From contig NZ_CP040106.1 of assembly GCF_005281475.1 (NCBI RefSeq), forward strand, positions 687,501-751,500: 64,000 nucleotides of DNA. The letters are read 5' to 3'. Below, in pieces: positions 34,976 to 43,902 of the stretch; position 1 is the first letter of the stretch, and each line of letters starts with the position of its first letter. The DNA is from Echinicola rosea (GTDB taxonomy: Bacteria; Bacteroidota; Bacteroidia; Cytophagales; Cyclobacteriaceae). A program made the position numbers and the translations under genes. The notes under the pieces were generated by a model. The model did no database searches. It was not told where the DNA came from and worked only from the letters and a program-made list of their open reading frames with translations.

Positions 34976-35006
34976 TGTCCCAATAACATTACAAGATTCA
35001 ACCCTT

Positions 35007-36050
35007 ATGTCTGATTTTAATTTTGAAGACCATAGTCATAGAAGATATAATCCATTTACCGGTGACTGGCTCCAAGTGTCTCCCCATCGTGGCAAGCGGC
35101 CATGGCAGGGACAGGAAGAAGATACCGCCGAAGCGCAAAAGCCCACATATGATGAAAAGTGCTACTTGTGCCCCGGCAATACCCGTATAAATGGCGAGAA
35201 AAACCCTGATTATAATGGCGCATACGTATTCCAGAATGATTTTGGGGCATTGACCTCCGATATTCCACAGGGGGAAATGTCCGAAGGAGAGTTTTTCAAG
35301 GCCAAAAGCGAACGGGGAATTTGCAAAGTGATCTGCTTTTCACCCCGCCATGACCTGACCATTCCCGAGCTGGATGTGGAGGCCATCACCAAGGTGGTGG
35401 AGCTATGGAAAAAGGAATACCAGGAATTGGGCAGCAAGGATTTTATCAATCATGTCCAGATTTTCGAAAACAAAGGTCCGGTGATGGGCTGCTCCAATCC
35501 CCATCCCCATGGACAGATCTGGGCGCAGGAATCCATCCCGGTGGAGCCGGCCAAAAAGCAGGTGAAGTTTGGTGAATATTACCAGAAATATGGGCGTAGC
35601 ATGGTGCTCGACTATGTGTACGAGGAACTCAAGAAAGGCGAGCGTATTCTTTTCGAGAATGAATATTTCGTGGGCTTGGTGCCTTTCTGGGCGGTATGGC
35701 CCTTTGAGGCGATGATCGCACCTAAGACGCATATCGCGAGTCTGGCAGATATGGATGAAGGTCAGATGGCTGCCTTAGCAGATGCTTATCGCCAGCTGGC
35801 CATCATGTATGACAATATGTTTAAGGTGTCCTTTCCCTATTCGGCAGGAATCCACCAAGCCCCAACGGATGGCCAAAACCATCCAGAGTGGGATCTGCAT
35901 ATGGTATTCTACCCTCCACTCCTACGCTCTGCGACGGTGAAAAAGTTTATGGTCGGCTACGAGATGCTGGCCAATCCACAACGCGACATCACCGCTGAAT
36001 CTGCAGTGAAAATCCTGAAGGGCCAGCCAAAGGAGCATTATAAGGTCTAA
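35007..36050 (+). CDS. galT: Galactose-1-phosphate uridylyltransferase
   Basis: The 347-residue enzyme transfers UMP between glucose and galactose 1-phosphates. Its HIT-type catalytic site is CSNPHPHGQIWAQ near residue 165, and the N-terminal zinc-site region reads KCYLCPGNTRINGEKN. I choose ATG 35007 (MSDFNFEDHSHRRYNPFTGD), which opens with the family N-terminus; the frame upstream runs through the repeat copy at 34911-34975. No galE is found in the window. Confidence 0.95.
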   Translation: MSDFNFEDHSHRRYNPFTGDWLQVSPHRGKRPWQGQEEDTAEAQKPTYDEKCYLCPGNTRINGEKNPDYNGAYVFQNDFGALTSDIPQGEMSEGEFFKAKSERGICKVICFSPRHDLTIPELDVEAITKVVELWKKEYQELGSKDFINHVQIFENKGPVMGCSNPHPHGQIWAQESIPVEPAKKQVKFGEYYQKYGRSMVLDYVYEELKKGERILFENEYFVGLVPFWAVWPFEAMIAPKTHIASLADMDEGQMAALADAYRQLAIMYDNMFKVSFPYSAGIHQAPTDGQNHPEWDLHMVFYPPLLRSATVKKFMVGYEMLANPQRDITAESAVKILKGQPKEHYKV

Positions 36051-36633
36051 ACGTTAAAAAGTTGAGATGTTGGAAGGTTGGAGGTTGGAAGATTGGAGAA
36101 TTGCAACATTAACGGAGCTTGTGCTTTATCGCATTTGATACCTTACTTCTAACTTCCAACTTCCTTTCCACTTCCCACTTCTTCGTACTTGGTACCTTGG
36201 TTACGCTGCAAGTCTGGAGACTTGTGGGAGTTGAGGTCTCAGTCGGGAGACTAAGACCAGATGGGAGCATTACAAAGTGGGGAAATAAAAGGGATTTGCA
36301 ATCCCTCAGACAATACACGTCTGTAATTTAGCGGTTAAATAGGCCGTGAAGCCTAAGGGTCATATTTGAAACTTGGTGCCTTCGAACCTTTGTGGCCGAC
36401 GGGGCAAGTGGTATTGGGTTTAAAAGCTCACTGTTCATAGTTCCGCAGCCCAGCTGTCGGAACAACGGTTGGAATGGTTGCTTCCTGACTATGTGGCAAA
36501 AAAGCATCTCTAAAAACACCCGTTAAACAAGCGTATAGGCCTGACATCATTTATCCCAAAGTAAAAGTTTTTTATTTCCTGCTTATACTTTAATTTTACA
36601 CGCCATTTCTACATGTAATTAAACATTCGATAT
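36051..36633. other. Gene-free stretch with GA/CT-rich repeats and family H
   Basis: Between galT and metK there is no gene. 36061-36095 is a degenerate tandem of GTTGGAAG-type units, and 36143-36187 is its CT-rich counterpart, so the two could pair. REP-like dyads are AGGGATTTGCAATCCCT near 36290-36306 and CAGAC/GTCTG near 36308-36326. A family H module is at 36423-36466. The final 90 bases before metK should hold its promoter; I see no SAM riboswitch. Confidence 0.6.
36423..36466 (+). repeat. Dispersed repeat family H, copy 1
   Basis: It shares TTCCGCAGCCCAGCTGTCGG followed by AACAAC with 39150-39206 and, more loosely, 59150-59211, all in the same orientation. Confidence 0.7.
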
Positions 36634-37887
36634 ATGCCTTATTTATTTACCTCAGAATCTGTTTCTGAGGGACATCCTGATAAAATTTCTGATCAAATAT
36701 CAGATGCATTGATTGATAATTTTTTGGCGTTTGATCCCCAGTCCAAGGTGGCTTGTGAAACGCTGGTGACCACTGGACAAGTGGTCTTAGCAGGAGAGGT
36801 GAAGTCCAATACTTATCTTGACGTCCAGAAAATCGCCCGTGATGTGATCAACAGGATCGGCTACGTGAAGGGAGAATACATGTTTGACGGAAGCTCTTGC
36901 GGTGTGCTTTCTGCCATCCATGACCAGTCACCGGATATCAACCAAGGCGTGGATCGTACAAGTCCCGAGGAACAAGGGGCGGGTGACCAAGGGATGATGT
37001 TCGGCTATGCCACCAATGAGACCCAGAATTATATGCCTTTGGCACTGGACCTTTCGCACAGGCTACTGAAAGAACTTGCTGAGCTGAGAAGGGAGAATGA
37101 GGAGATCTCTTACCTCCGCCCAGATGCCAAAGCACAGGTAACGATCGAATACAGTGACGATAACGTCCCCCAGCGGATCAAGACCATTGTGATTTCGACG
37201 CAGCATGATGAGTTTGCCGATGAGCCTACCATGCTGAAAAAAATCAAGGAGGACTTGATCAGCATTTTGATTCCAAGGGTAAAAGCTCAGCTGATCCCGG
37301 AAATCCAGTCGCTCTTTACCGATGACATTACCTATCATATCAATCCTACAGGGAAGTTTGTGATTGGTGGGCCGCATGGAGATGCAGGGCTGACCGGTCG
37401 TAAGATCATCGTGGATACTTACGGTGGCAAAGGAGCCCACGGAGGAGGGGCATTTTCCGGTAAAGATCCCTCAAAAGTGGACCGCTCCGCAGCCTATGCT
37501 ACTCGCCACATCGCCAAAAACATGGTGGCGGCAGGCATTGCCGATGAAGTGCTGGTCCAAGTCTCCTACGCCATCGGTGTAGCCGAGCCAATGGGCATTT
37601 ATATCAATACCTACGGAACGAGCAAGGTAGATATAACAGATGGGGAGATCGCCGAAAAGATCCAAAAGATTTTCGATATGCGCCCTTACGCCATTGAGCA
37701 AAGGCTAAAGCTCCGCAATCCAATTTATGAAGAAACGGCCGCCTACGGCCACATGGGCAGAACCAATGAGGTAAAAAACAAAACATTCGTTTCGCCTGAT
37801 GGTACATCCATCAACTTGGATGTAGAGCTGTTCACTTGGGAGAAGCTGGATTATGTCGATACCTTGAAGAAGAAGTTTGGTATTTGA
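36634..37887 (+). CDS. metK: S-adenosylmethionine synthetase
   Basis: The 417-residue enzyme makes SAM from methionine and ATP. Family motifs are [15 protein letters not shown] near residue 10, [15 protein letters not shown] near residue 117 and [19 protein letters not shown] near residue 270. The length is slightly above the usual 380-400 residues but normal for Bacteroidota. It is a single-gene unit with its own terminator. Confidence 0.98.
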   Translation: MPYLFTSESVSEGHPDKISDQISDALIDNFLAFDPQSKVACETLVTTGQVVLAGEVKSNTYLDVQKIARDVINRIGYVKGEYMFDGSSCGVLSAIHDQSPDINQGVDRTSPEEQGAGDQGMMFGYATNETQNYMPLALDLSHRLLKELAELRRENEEISYLRPDAKAQVTIEYSDDNVPQRIKTIVISTQHDEFADEPTMLKKIKEDLISILIPRVKAQLIPEIQSLFTDDITYHINPTGKFVIGGPHGDAGLTGRKIIVDTYGGKGAHGGGAFSGKDPSKVDRSAAYATRHIAKNMVAAGIADEVLVQVSYAIGVAEPMGIYINTYGTSKVDITDGEIAEKIQKIFDMRPYAIEQRLKLRNPIYEETAAYGHMGRTNEVKNKTFVSPDGTSINLDVELFTWEKLDYVDTLKKKFGI

Positions 37888-37905
37888 CCCGGTTTATGCA
37901 TATAA

Positions 37906-37943
37906 AAAACGTCATTGTGCTGTGTTCGCGCAATGACGTTTTT
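37906..37943 (+). terminator. Terminator of metK
   Basis: AAAACGTCATTG (37906-37917) pairs with CAATGACGTTTT (37931-37942) around 13 bases and continues into T. It begins 18 bases after the metK stop codon. Confidence 0.88.
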
Positions 37944-38013
37944 AACTTAAAAATTAAGTTGTTGAAAAAGATGACCGCCATCATTCCTTTTGCGGAAGTT
38001 GTCGGCTTAGATT

Positions 38014-38036
38014 GAAGTCAAGAGACTTCTTTTTTT
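38014..38036 (+). terminator. Second terminator-like hairpin between metK and ddl
   Basis: GAAGTC (38014-38019) pairs with GACTTC (38024-38029) around four bases, followed by seven T. It is oriented like metK and may serve as a back-up; it does not have a T run on the ddl side. Confidence 0.55.
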
Positions 38037-38063
38037 GTGCTGATTTTTTTCATTTTCCCCGTA

Positions 38064-39050
38064 TTACTTCCACATTTCCTCAATGATCTCGGTATAGAAT
38101 TCCTTGACTGTTTTGCCAACGGCTCTTACCTGCTGCGAAATAAGGCTGGTTTCAGTTTGGCCGGGTACGGTGTTGATTTCGATAAAGAAGATTTTCCTGG
38201 TATTTTGCTCTAAGAAATAATCCATTCTCACGGCTCCTTTGCAGTTGAGCTTTAGATAGACTTTTTCGGCAACAACTTTTACCCTGTTTACCTCCTCCTC
38301 GCTCATTCGTCCAGGGGTGATCTCTTCTGTGACTCCAGCGGTATATTTGGCTTCGAAGTCAAAAAACTCTTTGGAACTGACAATTTCCGTAGCGGGAAGG
38401 ACGATGACTTCATCATCCACCTTGTACATGCCGATGGAGAATTCCCTACCTGACACAAACTCCTCGATCAGCACTTGGCTGTCTTCTGCAAAGGCCTTGT
38501 CCAGGGCTTCTTGGACTTCTTCTTTGCTTTTTACCTTGCTCATGCCAATGCTGCTGCCGCCATTATTGGGCTTGACGAAGTAGGGCAAGCTGAGCTCATC
38601 AATCACACGCTGGGCGTTTTGGGGAGTGTTTTTGAACAGTTGGAGGGATTTGGCCACGTGGAGGCCTTCGATGTCCTGAATGATGGCTTTCGTATAGCCC
38701 TTGTTCATGGTAATGGCGGAGGTGAGCGGGTCACAGGTAGTATAGGGAATCCCCATCATATCAAAATATCCCGCCAGCTTGCCATCCTCTCCAGGTGAGC
38801 CGTGAAGGATGTTGAATACACCATCAAAGGTGATCTTTTCCTTGTGAATCCGTACCGAAAAGTCGTTAAGGTCCACGGTTAGTTTTTGACCGCTTTGGTC
38901 AGTGTAGTACCAATGGCCTTTTTCAATGATGATTTTATAGATATCATAGCGATCCCTGTCGATCTGAGTTTCTACTACTGCCGCACTTTTCAACGAAACC
39001 ACGGATTCTCCGGTAAAGCCCCCGGTTACCAAAGCTATTTTTTTCTTCAT
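38064..39050 (-). CDS. ddl: D-alanine--D-alanine ligase
   Basis: The 328-residue ATP-grasp enzyme makes the D-Ala-D-Ala end of peptidoglycan precursors. It opens with VTGGFTGESVVSLKSAAVV, contains NILHGSPGEDGKLAGYFDMM near residue 82, the ATP-grasp KPNNGGSSIGMSKV near residue 175 and the metal-site end IFFIEINTVPGQTE near residue 290. The length is normal. It is a single gene facing metK. Confidence 0.95.
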   Translation of the reverse strand: MKKKIALVTGGFTGESVVSLKSAAVVETQIDRDRYDIYKIIIEKGHWYYTDQSGQKLTVDLNDFSVRIHKEKITFDGVFNILHGSPGEDGKLAGYFDMMGIPYTTCDPLTSAITMNKGYTKAIIQDIEGLHVAKSLQLFKNTPQNAQRVIDELSLPYFVKPNNGGSSIGMSKVKSKEEVQEALDKAFAEDSQVLIEEFVSGREFSIGMYKVDDEVIVLPATEIVSSKEFFDFEAKYTAGVTEEITPGRMSEEEVNRVKVVAEKVYLKLNCKGAVRMDYFLEQNTRKIFFIEINTVPGQTETSLISQQVRAVGKTVKEFYTEIIEEMWK

Positions 39051-39149
39051 GGAGTAAATTTAAATGACTTCGCTATGATTTCTAAACATTCTTCCGGATT
39101 AATAAAAATATTGCCACCAAGTCCCCAAGACACAAAGAATACACCTTGT

Positions 39150-39206
39150 GGTGCTGAGTTATAAACTCAAAGCTCATGGTTCCGCAGCACAGCTGTCGGA
39201 ACAACC
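39150..39206 (+). repeat. Dispersed repeat family H, copy 2
   Basis: It shares GGTTCCGCAGCACAGCTGTC and GGAACAAC with 36423-36466, preceded by a GAGTTATAAACTC dyad that is also present near 59167 in copy 3. Confidence 0.7.
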
Positions 39207-39469
39207 ATAGCCGTCAGGCTAACGTTTGTAAGTTGCTGAAAATCTATGTTTTTATTAATGTCTGGACTATTGACAAATGGTCTAGGGGGATTTTAAATCC
39301 CCATTATTCCGGTTCGCGATTACAAATCCCGAACAGCTAAGTTCATGTATTTGTGGTAGCTGGTGTGCTGATAGCAGCTTAAACTGACGGCTATGGTCGG
39401 AACAACAGGAGGGAAGTTAATCACCGACCTTTGTGTCTTTGAGGCTTTGTGGCCCGCTACAGTTAAGAT

Positions 39470-39501
39470 AAAAAAAGCAGGAAAATCGATCGTTTTCCTG
39501 C
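39470..39501 (-). terminator. Terminator of the double-glycine peptide gene
   Basis: GCAGGAAAA (39477-39485) pairs with TTTTCCTGC (39493-39501) around TCGATCG, and on the minus strand seven T follow (complement of 39470-39476). It begins 30 bases after the peptide stop codon. Confidence 0.9.
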
Positions 39502-39530
39502 TGTATATTGGCTTGTAGAACCTTTCTGTG

Positions 39531-39764
39531 TTATGAATTCACAGATAGTCCTAGGTTAATGCCAAGTCCAAGTGTCAGGCCGCCCAACACTGCTGCGAGG
39601 TTAAGACCAGCTCCTGCAGAAGCGTCCACAGACGGTAGCGACAATGAAGAAAGTGAAGGAAGTGAAAGGGACAACCCTCCATTGATCTCATTTTGTTGAA
39701 GATCAGAGATTTCTTCTACGCCCATTTTTTTTAGGTCGAATGTGTTTTGTTCAAAAGATTTCAT
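39531..39764 (-). CDS. Bacteriocin/RiPP-like precursor peptide with double-glycine leader
   Basis: The 77-residue product has a classical leader: polar residues 1-30 with MGVEEISDLQQNEINGG ending in Gly-Gly at 29-30, the site cut by C39-peptidase ABC transporters. The core (31-77) has no cysteine; its first part is serine and leucine rich with two prolines (LSLSLPSLSSLSLPSVD), and its second part is hydrophobic and glycine rich (LNLAAVLGGLTLGLGINLGL). This resembles unmodified class II bacteriocin-like peptides or the 'natural product precursor' peptides of Bacteroidota. Neither a C39 transporter nor modification or immunity genes are within the window. The gene is monocistronic with a strong terminator, and a CCCATC/GATGGG dyad lies at 39791-39808 upstream. 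Confidence 0.72.
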   Translation of the reverse strand: MKSFEQNTFDLKKMGVEEISDLQQNEINGGLSLSLPSLSSLSLPSVDASAGAGLNLAAVLGGLTLGLGINLGLSVNS

Positions 39765-39991
39765 AAAAGTACAGTTTGTGATTAAAATAACCCCATCTTA
39801 AGGGATGGGACACCTTTGATATATCCAAATCTAATTCATGTCTGTGCATAATAATTGCACAAAAGAGACAAATGCTTGAAAAATCCCTTGAAAAGAAACT
39901 TGTGCTGAGAACTCAATAGCCTAGATGGTGACCTTGAAGGTCAATTTCATTATATTTAGCGCACAGAATTAAATCCACAATATAACTATTT

Positions 39992-42169
39992 ATGAACCGA
40001 ATAAGCATTTTCGCGCTAGCGGCATTAATGATCAGTATGTGTACAGAAATTTACGCACAACAAAAGGAGGTTTCCTTGGCATCCATTTTCAAGGAAGGAG
40101 TATTTAATCAAGAATCCGTCAGAGGCATCAATTGGATGAAAGATGGACAATTCTACAGCTCATTGGTCAAGGAGGATGGCATCTCCAAGGTGGTCAAGAT
40201 GAATATTAGCACCGGAGAACAAGAAGCAGTGTTAATAGATGGCAATAAGTTGGGAATTGAATTTTCCAGCTACTCCTTCAATAACGATGAGACGAAGGCC
40301 TTAATTGCTACCGAGGTGGAGAGCATCTACAGAAGGTCTTCAAAAGGGGTGTTTTATGTCGTGGACATTGCCTCAGGAATATCCCAAAAGTTGATGGATG
40401 GAGAGAAAATTTCCTACGCCACACTTTCTCCAGACAATACCAAAGTGGCTTTCGTTAAGGATAATGACCTGTATTATATCACATTGGCTGATAACGAGGT
40501 GCACCAAATCACAAGCGATGGTGAATGGAACCATGTCATCAACGGTTCGGCAGACTGGGTGTATGAAGAGGAGTTTTCCATGGCACAGGCATTCGAATGG
40601 TCACCTGACGGCAAAAAAATCGCTTTTATCCGTTTTGATGAATCTGCAGTACCGGAATACAACATGCAGCTTTGGGGACCGCTCTATCCACAAGACTATA
40701 AATTCAAGTACCCAAAGGCAGGGGAGAAAAATGCAGAAGTAAGTATCCATGTTTATGACTTGAAAAACGATGAGTCCAGAACCATGGACTCGGGCATTGA
40801 AAAAGACATTTATTTACCACGAATCTACTGGACTGGCAATAGCGAGACCTTGGCATTTATCCGTCTCAACAGGCTACAAAACCAACTTGACCTCCTTCAT
40901 GCCAACACAGAAACAGGCGATAGTAAAGTGATTTTGACGGAGACTGCAGAGACGTATGTGGACCTTAATTATAATGACAATCTCCTTTACCTGAAAGATG
41001 GCAAAGGCTTTATCAGGACTTCTGAACAAGATGGCTATAAGCACATCTACCATCACGATATGGACGGTAAACTGATCCAGCAAGTGACTGCGGGAGATTG
41101 GGAAGTAACCGAAGTGGTCGGCGTAGATGAAGGGGACAAAAAAATCTATTATGTATCTACAGAAAAATCTCCGTTGGAGAGAAACCTGTATGTAATCAAG
41201 CTTAATGGCAAAGGTAAAAAGGAACTGACTCCTGCTCAGGGATCGCATTCTATCAATATGAGCCGTGACCAGAAATATTTTATCGACTATTACAGCACGG
41301 CCAATCAGCCACTGCATATTACCCTCAATGATGCCAAAGGGAATGCGATCAAAGTGCTGGAAGACAATAAGGCATTAAAAGACCGCTTGGGAGAATATGC
41401 CTTGAGTGAAAAAGAATTCTTCCAATTCCAAACAGTGGATGGGACACAGCTCAATGGCTATATGATCAAGCCGGCTGATTTTGATGCAGGTAAAGAATAC
41501 CCGGTTCTGATGTACGTCTATGGGGGGCCGGGATCCGAGAATGTAAGAAATGCTTGGGGCGGCACGAGAGACTTTTGGCACCATCATTTGGCAGCGGAAG
41601 GATATATTGTCGTTTGTGTGGACAATAGAGGTACTGGCGGCAGAGGCCGTGCCTTTAAGCATGCGACTTATGCCCAGCTGGGGAATTTGGAAGTACAGGA
41701 CCAAATCGCAGGAGCCAAATACTTGTCGTCTCTTCCTTATGTAGACGGTGCTAGAATTGGCATTTGGGGATGGTCTTACGGAGGCTATATGTCTTCCCTG
41801 TCCTTAATGCTGGGCAATGATGTCTTCAAGACAGCCATAGCTGTGGCACCGGTGACTACTTGGAGGTATTACGACACCATCTATACCGAAAGGTACCTAC
41901 AGACTCCTCAGCTTAATCCATCCGGTTATGATGATTACAGTCCCCTGACCCATGTGGACAAGTTGAAAGGGAATTTTCTGCTGATCCATGGCACGGGTGA
42001 TGACAATGTCCACTTTCAAAATTCAGTAGCCTTATTGGATGCTTTGGTGGCGGCTGACAAGCAGTTTGAAACCTTCTATTACCCCAATAGAAACCACGGT
42101 ATTTATGGCGGAAACACCACTTGGCACTTATACAACCTAATGACCAATTATATCAAAGAGAAGCTTTAA
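39992..42169 (+). CDS. Dipeptidyl peptidase IV, S9 family
   Basis: The 725-residue exported protein (signal peptide 1-22, ending EIYAQ) has an N-terminal beta-propeller (DPPIV_N) with the DWVYEEEF motif near residue 190 that binds the substrate N-terminus, and a C-terminal alpha/beta hydrolase domain. The catalytic triad is Ser in GWSYGGYMSSL near residue 595, Asp in GTGDDNVHFQ near 671 and His in NRNHGIYGGN near 702. It removes X-Pro or X-Ala dipeptides from peptides in the periplasm. It is monocistronic. Confidence 0.95.
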   Translation: MNRISIFALAALMISMCTEIYAQQKEVSLASIFKEGVFNQESVRGINWMKDGQFYSSLVKEDGISKVVKMNISTGEQEAVLIDGNKLGIEFSSYSFNNDETKALIATEVESIYRRSSKGVFYVVDIASGISQKLMDGEKISYATLSPDNTKVAFVKDNDLYYITLADNEVHQITSDGEWNHVINGSADWVYEEEFSMAQAFEWSPDGKKIAFIRFDESAVPEYNMQLWGPLYPQDYKFKYPKAGEKNAEVSIHVYDLKNDESRTMDSGIEKDIYLPRIYWTGNSETLAFIRLNRLQNQLDLLHANTETGDSKVILTETAETYVDLNYNDNLLYLKDGKGFIRTSEQDGYKHIYHHDMDGKLIQQVTAGDWEVTEVVGVDEGDKKIYYVSTEKSPLERNLYVIKLNGKGKKELTPAQGSHSINMSRDQKYFIDYYSTANQPLHITLNDAKGNAIKVLEDNKALKDRLGEYALSEKEFFQFQTVDGTQLNGYMIKPADFDAGKEYPVLMYVYGGPGSENVRNAWGGTRDFWHHHLAAEGYIVVCVDNRGTGGRGRAFKHATYAQLGNLEVQDQIAGAKYLSSLPYVDGARIGIWGWSYGGYMSSLSLMLGNDVFKTAIAVAPVTTWRYYDTIYTERYLQTPQLNPSGYDDYSPLTHVDKLKGNFLLIHGTGDDNVHFQNSVALLDALVAADKQFETFYYPNRNHGIYGGNTTWHLYNLMTNYIKEKL

Positions 42170-42191
42170 GCTGGGCATAAGCCGCTTTGAT

Positions 42192-42290
42192 TAAACCCGG
42201 TTTTATGCATTAGGAATCGTCATGGCCTGTCCCAATAGCTATCGGGAAGAGCTAAAACTACAAGAAATCGGCTGCTTGGAGATTGAATCA
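42192..42290 (+). repeat. Family E repeat, copy 2
   Basis: It begins AAACCCGGTTTTATGCATTA, the end sequence of the MITE-like element at 30307-30485, and continues in parallel with that element's reverse complement (ACTACAAGAAATCGGCTGC, TTGGAGATTGAATCAT). A palindrome CCCAATAGCTATCGGG is inserted at 42226-42241. Confidence 0.7.
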
Positions 42291-42309
42291 TAGCATCGCT
42301 ATGGTGAGA

Positions 42310-42371
42310 TGGAAAACAGGCATACCAAGGGCCGTCATAAGGAAGCGAAACCTTTTTGGGACTTATTAACT
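42310..42371 (+). repeat. Dispersed repeat family G, copy 2
   Basis: Direct copy of 30926-30988, beginning TGGAAAACAGGCATACCAAG and ending TTTTTGGGACTTATTAA. Confidence 0.75.
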
Positions 42372-42375
42372 GAAT

Positions 42376-42637
42376 CCGCCTTGCAGGTATTGGGCGTTAA
42401 GAAATTAAAAAGCGGGCGGGCAATAAGGCAGCCTCGTTTGACGAAATGCTGACCAAAAAGAACGTTGGCAGCTAAAGAAGGTTTACTTGGCTTTAACAGG
42501 AGGAGTTTGCCTGCATGAGGGGAGGTTTTAATTTTAGGCCAATAGCTGCACGGCGGCGGGGTTTCCACCACCGGCGGACAGGTTTGGGTTACTTTTTTGA
42601 CCTGAAGCAAAAAAGTAACAAAGGCAAAGGGATGAAA
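42376..42637 (+). repeat. Dispersed repeat family B, copy 2
   Basis: It matches the reverse complement of 11345-11562 in the same module order and ends with the dyad TACTTTTTTGACCTGAAGCA/AAAAAGTAAC. Relative to copy 1 it carries an extra GC-rich segment (CCACCACCGGCGGA) near 42565. Confidence 0.7.
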
Positions 42638-42901
42638 ACCACCTAGAAATTTAGCTAGAAAAATAACTGCCCAAGGGAAAAATATAGAACCCGTATTTTC
42701 CAGATACACACTAACTAAACGGCATTGAATGCGGGCTAAAGTAAATGTGAATGGTCTCTCACAGAAACTACGGAATGCACGGAATTAGAATTGTTTTCCT
42801 ATTGGCGTTCAGTAAATGCTGTGAGAGACTGTTTTTTCAATATTTACCAGGGATTGATTTTTAGCTGAAAAGCCGCTATCTTGATTAGAAACCCATAACC
42901 T

Positions 42902-43276
42902 ATGAAAGAAAAACTGAACACGTCTCTGCAGTCCATTAGCCTGATTGCTGTGGCCGGCTTGGCAGGATGGTCGGTATTTTACGACCAATTGTCTGCACTC
43001 AAACTTCTTACTTATCTAATCATTTTTTTGGTATTTATCGAGGTATTGGGCCTTATTTTGATTCGAAAAACCTATCCCGAGAGCCATACCACCTTTAAGG
43101 TCGGCATAATTGCCACACTTCTCGTCCTTTTGGGCATAAAGCGGATGTTACCGGATTTCTTTGTCCCCTTGGCTGTGATTACGTTTGCGATCAATTACTT
43201 CTATAATTTCTATACCAACCAAAAACGCCGCAAGGGACAGTTTAAGCGAAAAAAGCCAAGCAAATTCAAATTGTAA
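42902..43276 (+). CDS. Hypothetical membrane protein, about four membrane segments
   Basis: The 124-residue protein has hydrophobic segments at about 13-30, 36-54, 68-82 and 86-102 and a strongly basic tail (KRRKGQFKRKKPSKFKL), which by the positive-inside rule would be cytoplasmic. No known domain was recognised. The next gene starts 52 bases later and may be co-transcribed. Confidence 0.68.
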   Translation: MKEKLNTSLQSISLIAVAGLAGWSVFYDQLSALKLLTYLIIFLVFIEVLGLILIRKTYPESHTTFKVGIIATLLVLLGIKRMLPDFFVPLAVITFAINYFYNFYTNQKRRKGQFKRKKPSKFKL

Positions 43277-43327
43277 TTGCGTTGGTCGGCACGTTATTTG
43301 ATCTTTATGGGCGTAAAATTTACTACC

Positions 43328-43792
43328 ATGACAAAATACTTACTGTTACTTTTCCTATTGGTTCCAATGGTCACCATGGCTCAGGATCGGTTGGAAAAGC
43401 TCGTAGATGAACGACAGGCACTCCATCAGGAGTGGAAATCCTCCGAGAAAGAAAAATCCGGGATTTTCGGCAACCGCACCAAAAAGGACATGATCAAGAC
43501 CAACGAATGGATGGAGCGTATCATCCTAAAAGATAATTTGATCATGGATGAGCTGGAAATGCTCAAAAATATTGAAACTACAGAGATCAAATACGAAAAG
43601 GATGATTATAAATACATCGCTCAAAAGCAGGAACAGGACATTGGGAAACTGAAAAGAGCGCTGGATATTAAAGATGAGGAGATCGCTGAAGTCATGGCAA
43701 GTAAAAGAACCTATGAATGGACCACACTGATTTTGTTCCTGATAGCACTCACTACAGGATACTTATTTTATAGAACAAAAAAGCAGGTTTGA
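43328..43792 (+). CDS. Exported coiled-coil protein with C-terminal membrane anchor
   Basis: From ATG 43328 (MTKYLLLLFLLVPMVTMAQD) the protein has 154 residues: a signal peptide of 19, a charged coiled-coil region (about 20-125) and a hydrophobic segment near the end (WTTLILFLIALTTGYLFYRT). The frame is open to 43277 but that start has no signal. Proteins of this form are frequent beside tRNA genes and synthetases in Bacteroidota and sometimes carry a mistaken 'tRNA methyltransferase' label; nothing here supports such an activity. Confidence 0.7.
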   Translation: MTKYLLLLFLLVPMVTMAQDRLEKLVDERQALHQEWKSSEKEKSGIFGNRTKKDMIKTNEWMERIILKDNLIMDELEMLKNIETTEIKYEKDDYKYIAQKQEQDIGKLKRALDIKDEEIAEVMASKRTYEWTTLILFLIALTTGYLFYRTKKQV

Positions 43793-43902
43793 AGTAGCAC
43801 GATAACATTATTTGGAATGTATAACCTATAAATCGGCAATTTTCCGATTTTTCAATCTTCTTATCTTTCAATCTTAACACCTATTTCCCTATTTTTGCGG
43901 CT

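Larger units (their letters stand above)
39051..39530. other. Gene-free stretch with REP-like palindromes and family H
   Basis: No gene is seen between ddl and the leader-peptide gene. A family H copy is at 39150-39206. Two neighbouring dyads, GGGGATTTTAAATCCCC (39286-39302) and GTTCG...CGAAC (39312-39334, with GGGATTTGTAATCGCG read on the minus strand), look like REP units. 39385-39405 repeats the GGTCGGAACAAC element of family H. Confidence 0.65.
42170..42901. repeat. 730-base gene-free mosaic of repeats (families E, G, B)
   Basis: Between the DPP-IV gene and the next small membrane gene the sequence consists of family E (42192-42290), family G (42310-42371) and family B (42376-42637) in direct succession, then 260 bases without recognisable content. 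No credible gene is found on either strand. Confidence 0.75.

Noticed and set aside
36119..36331. 70-codon plus-strand frame between galT and metK
   Set aside because: It covers the CT-rich minisatellite and REP-like palindromes; its composition is that of the repeat.
36540..36633. Possible SAM riboswitch before metK
   Set aside because: I looked for SAM-I or SAM-II type stems in the 90 bases before the start and found only A+T-rich sequence without the conserved pairing.
42335..42709. 124-codon minus-strand frame in the 42.2-42.9 kb gap
   Set aside because: It runs through the family G and family B repeats, has low-complexity and unlikely composition and no conserved domain; the same sequence in the other repeat copies has stops.
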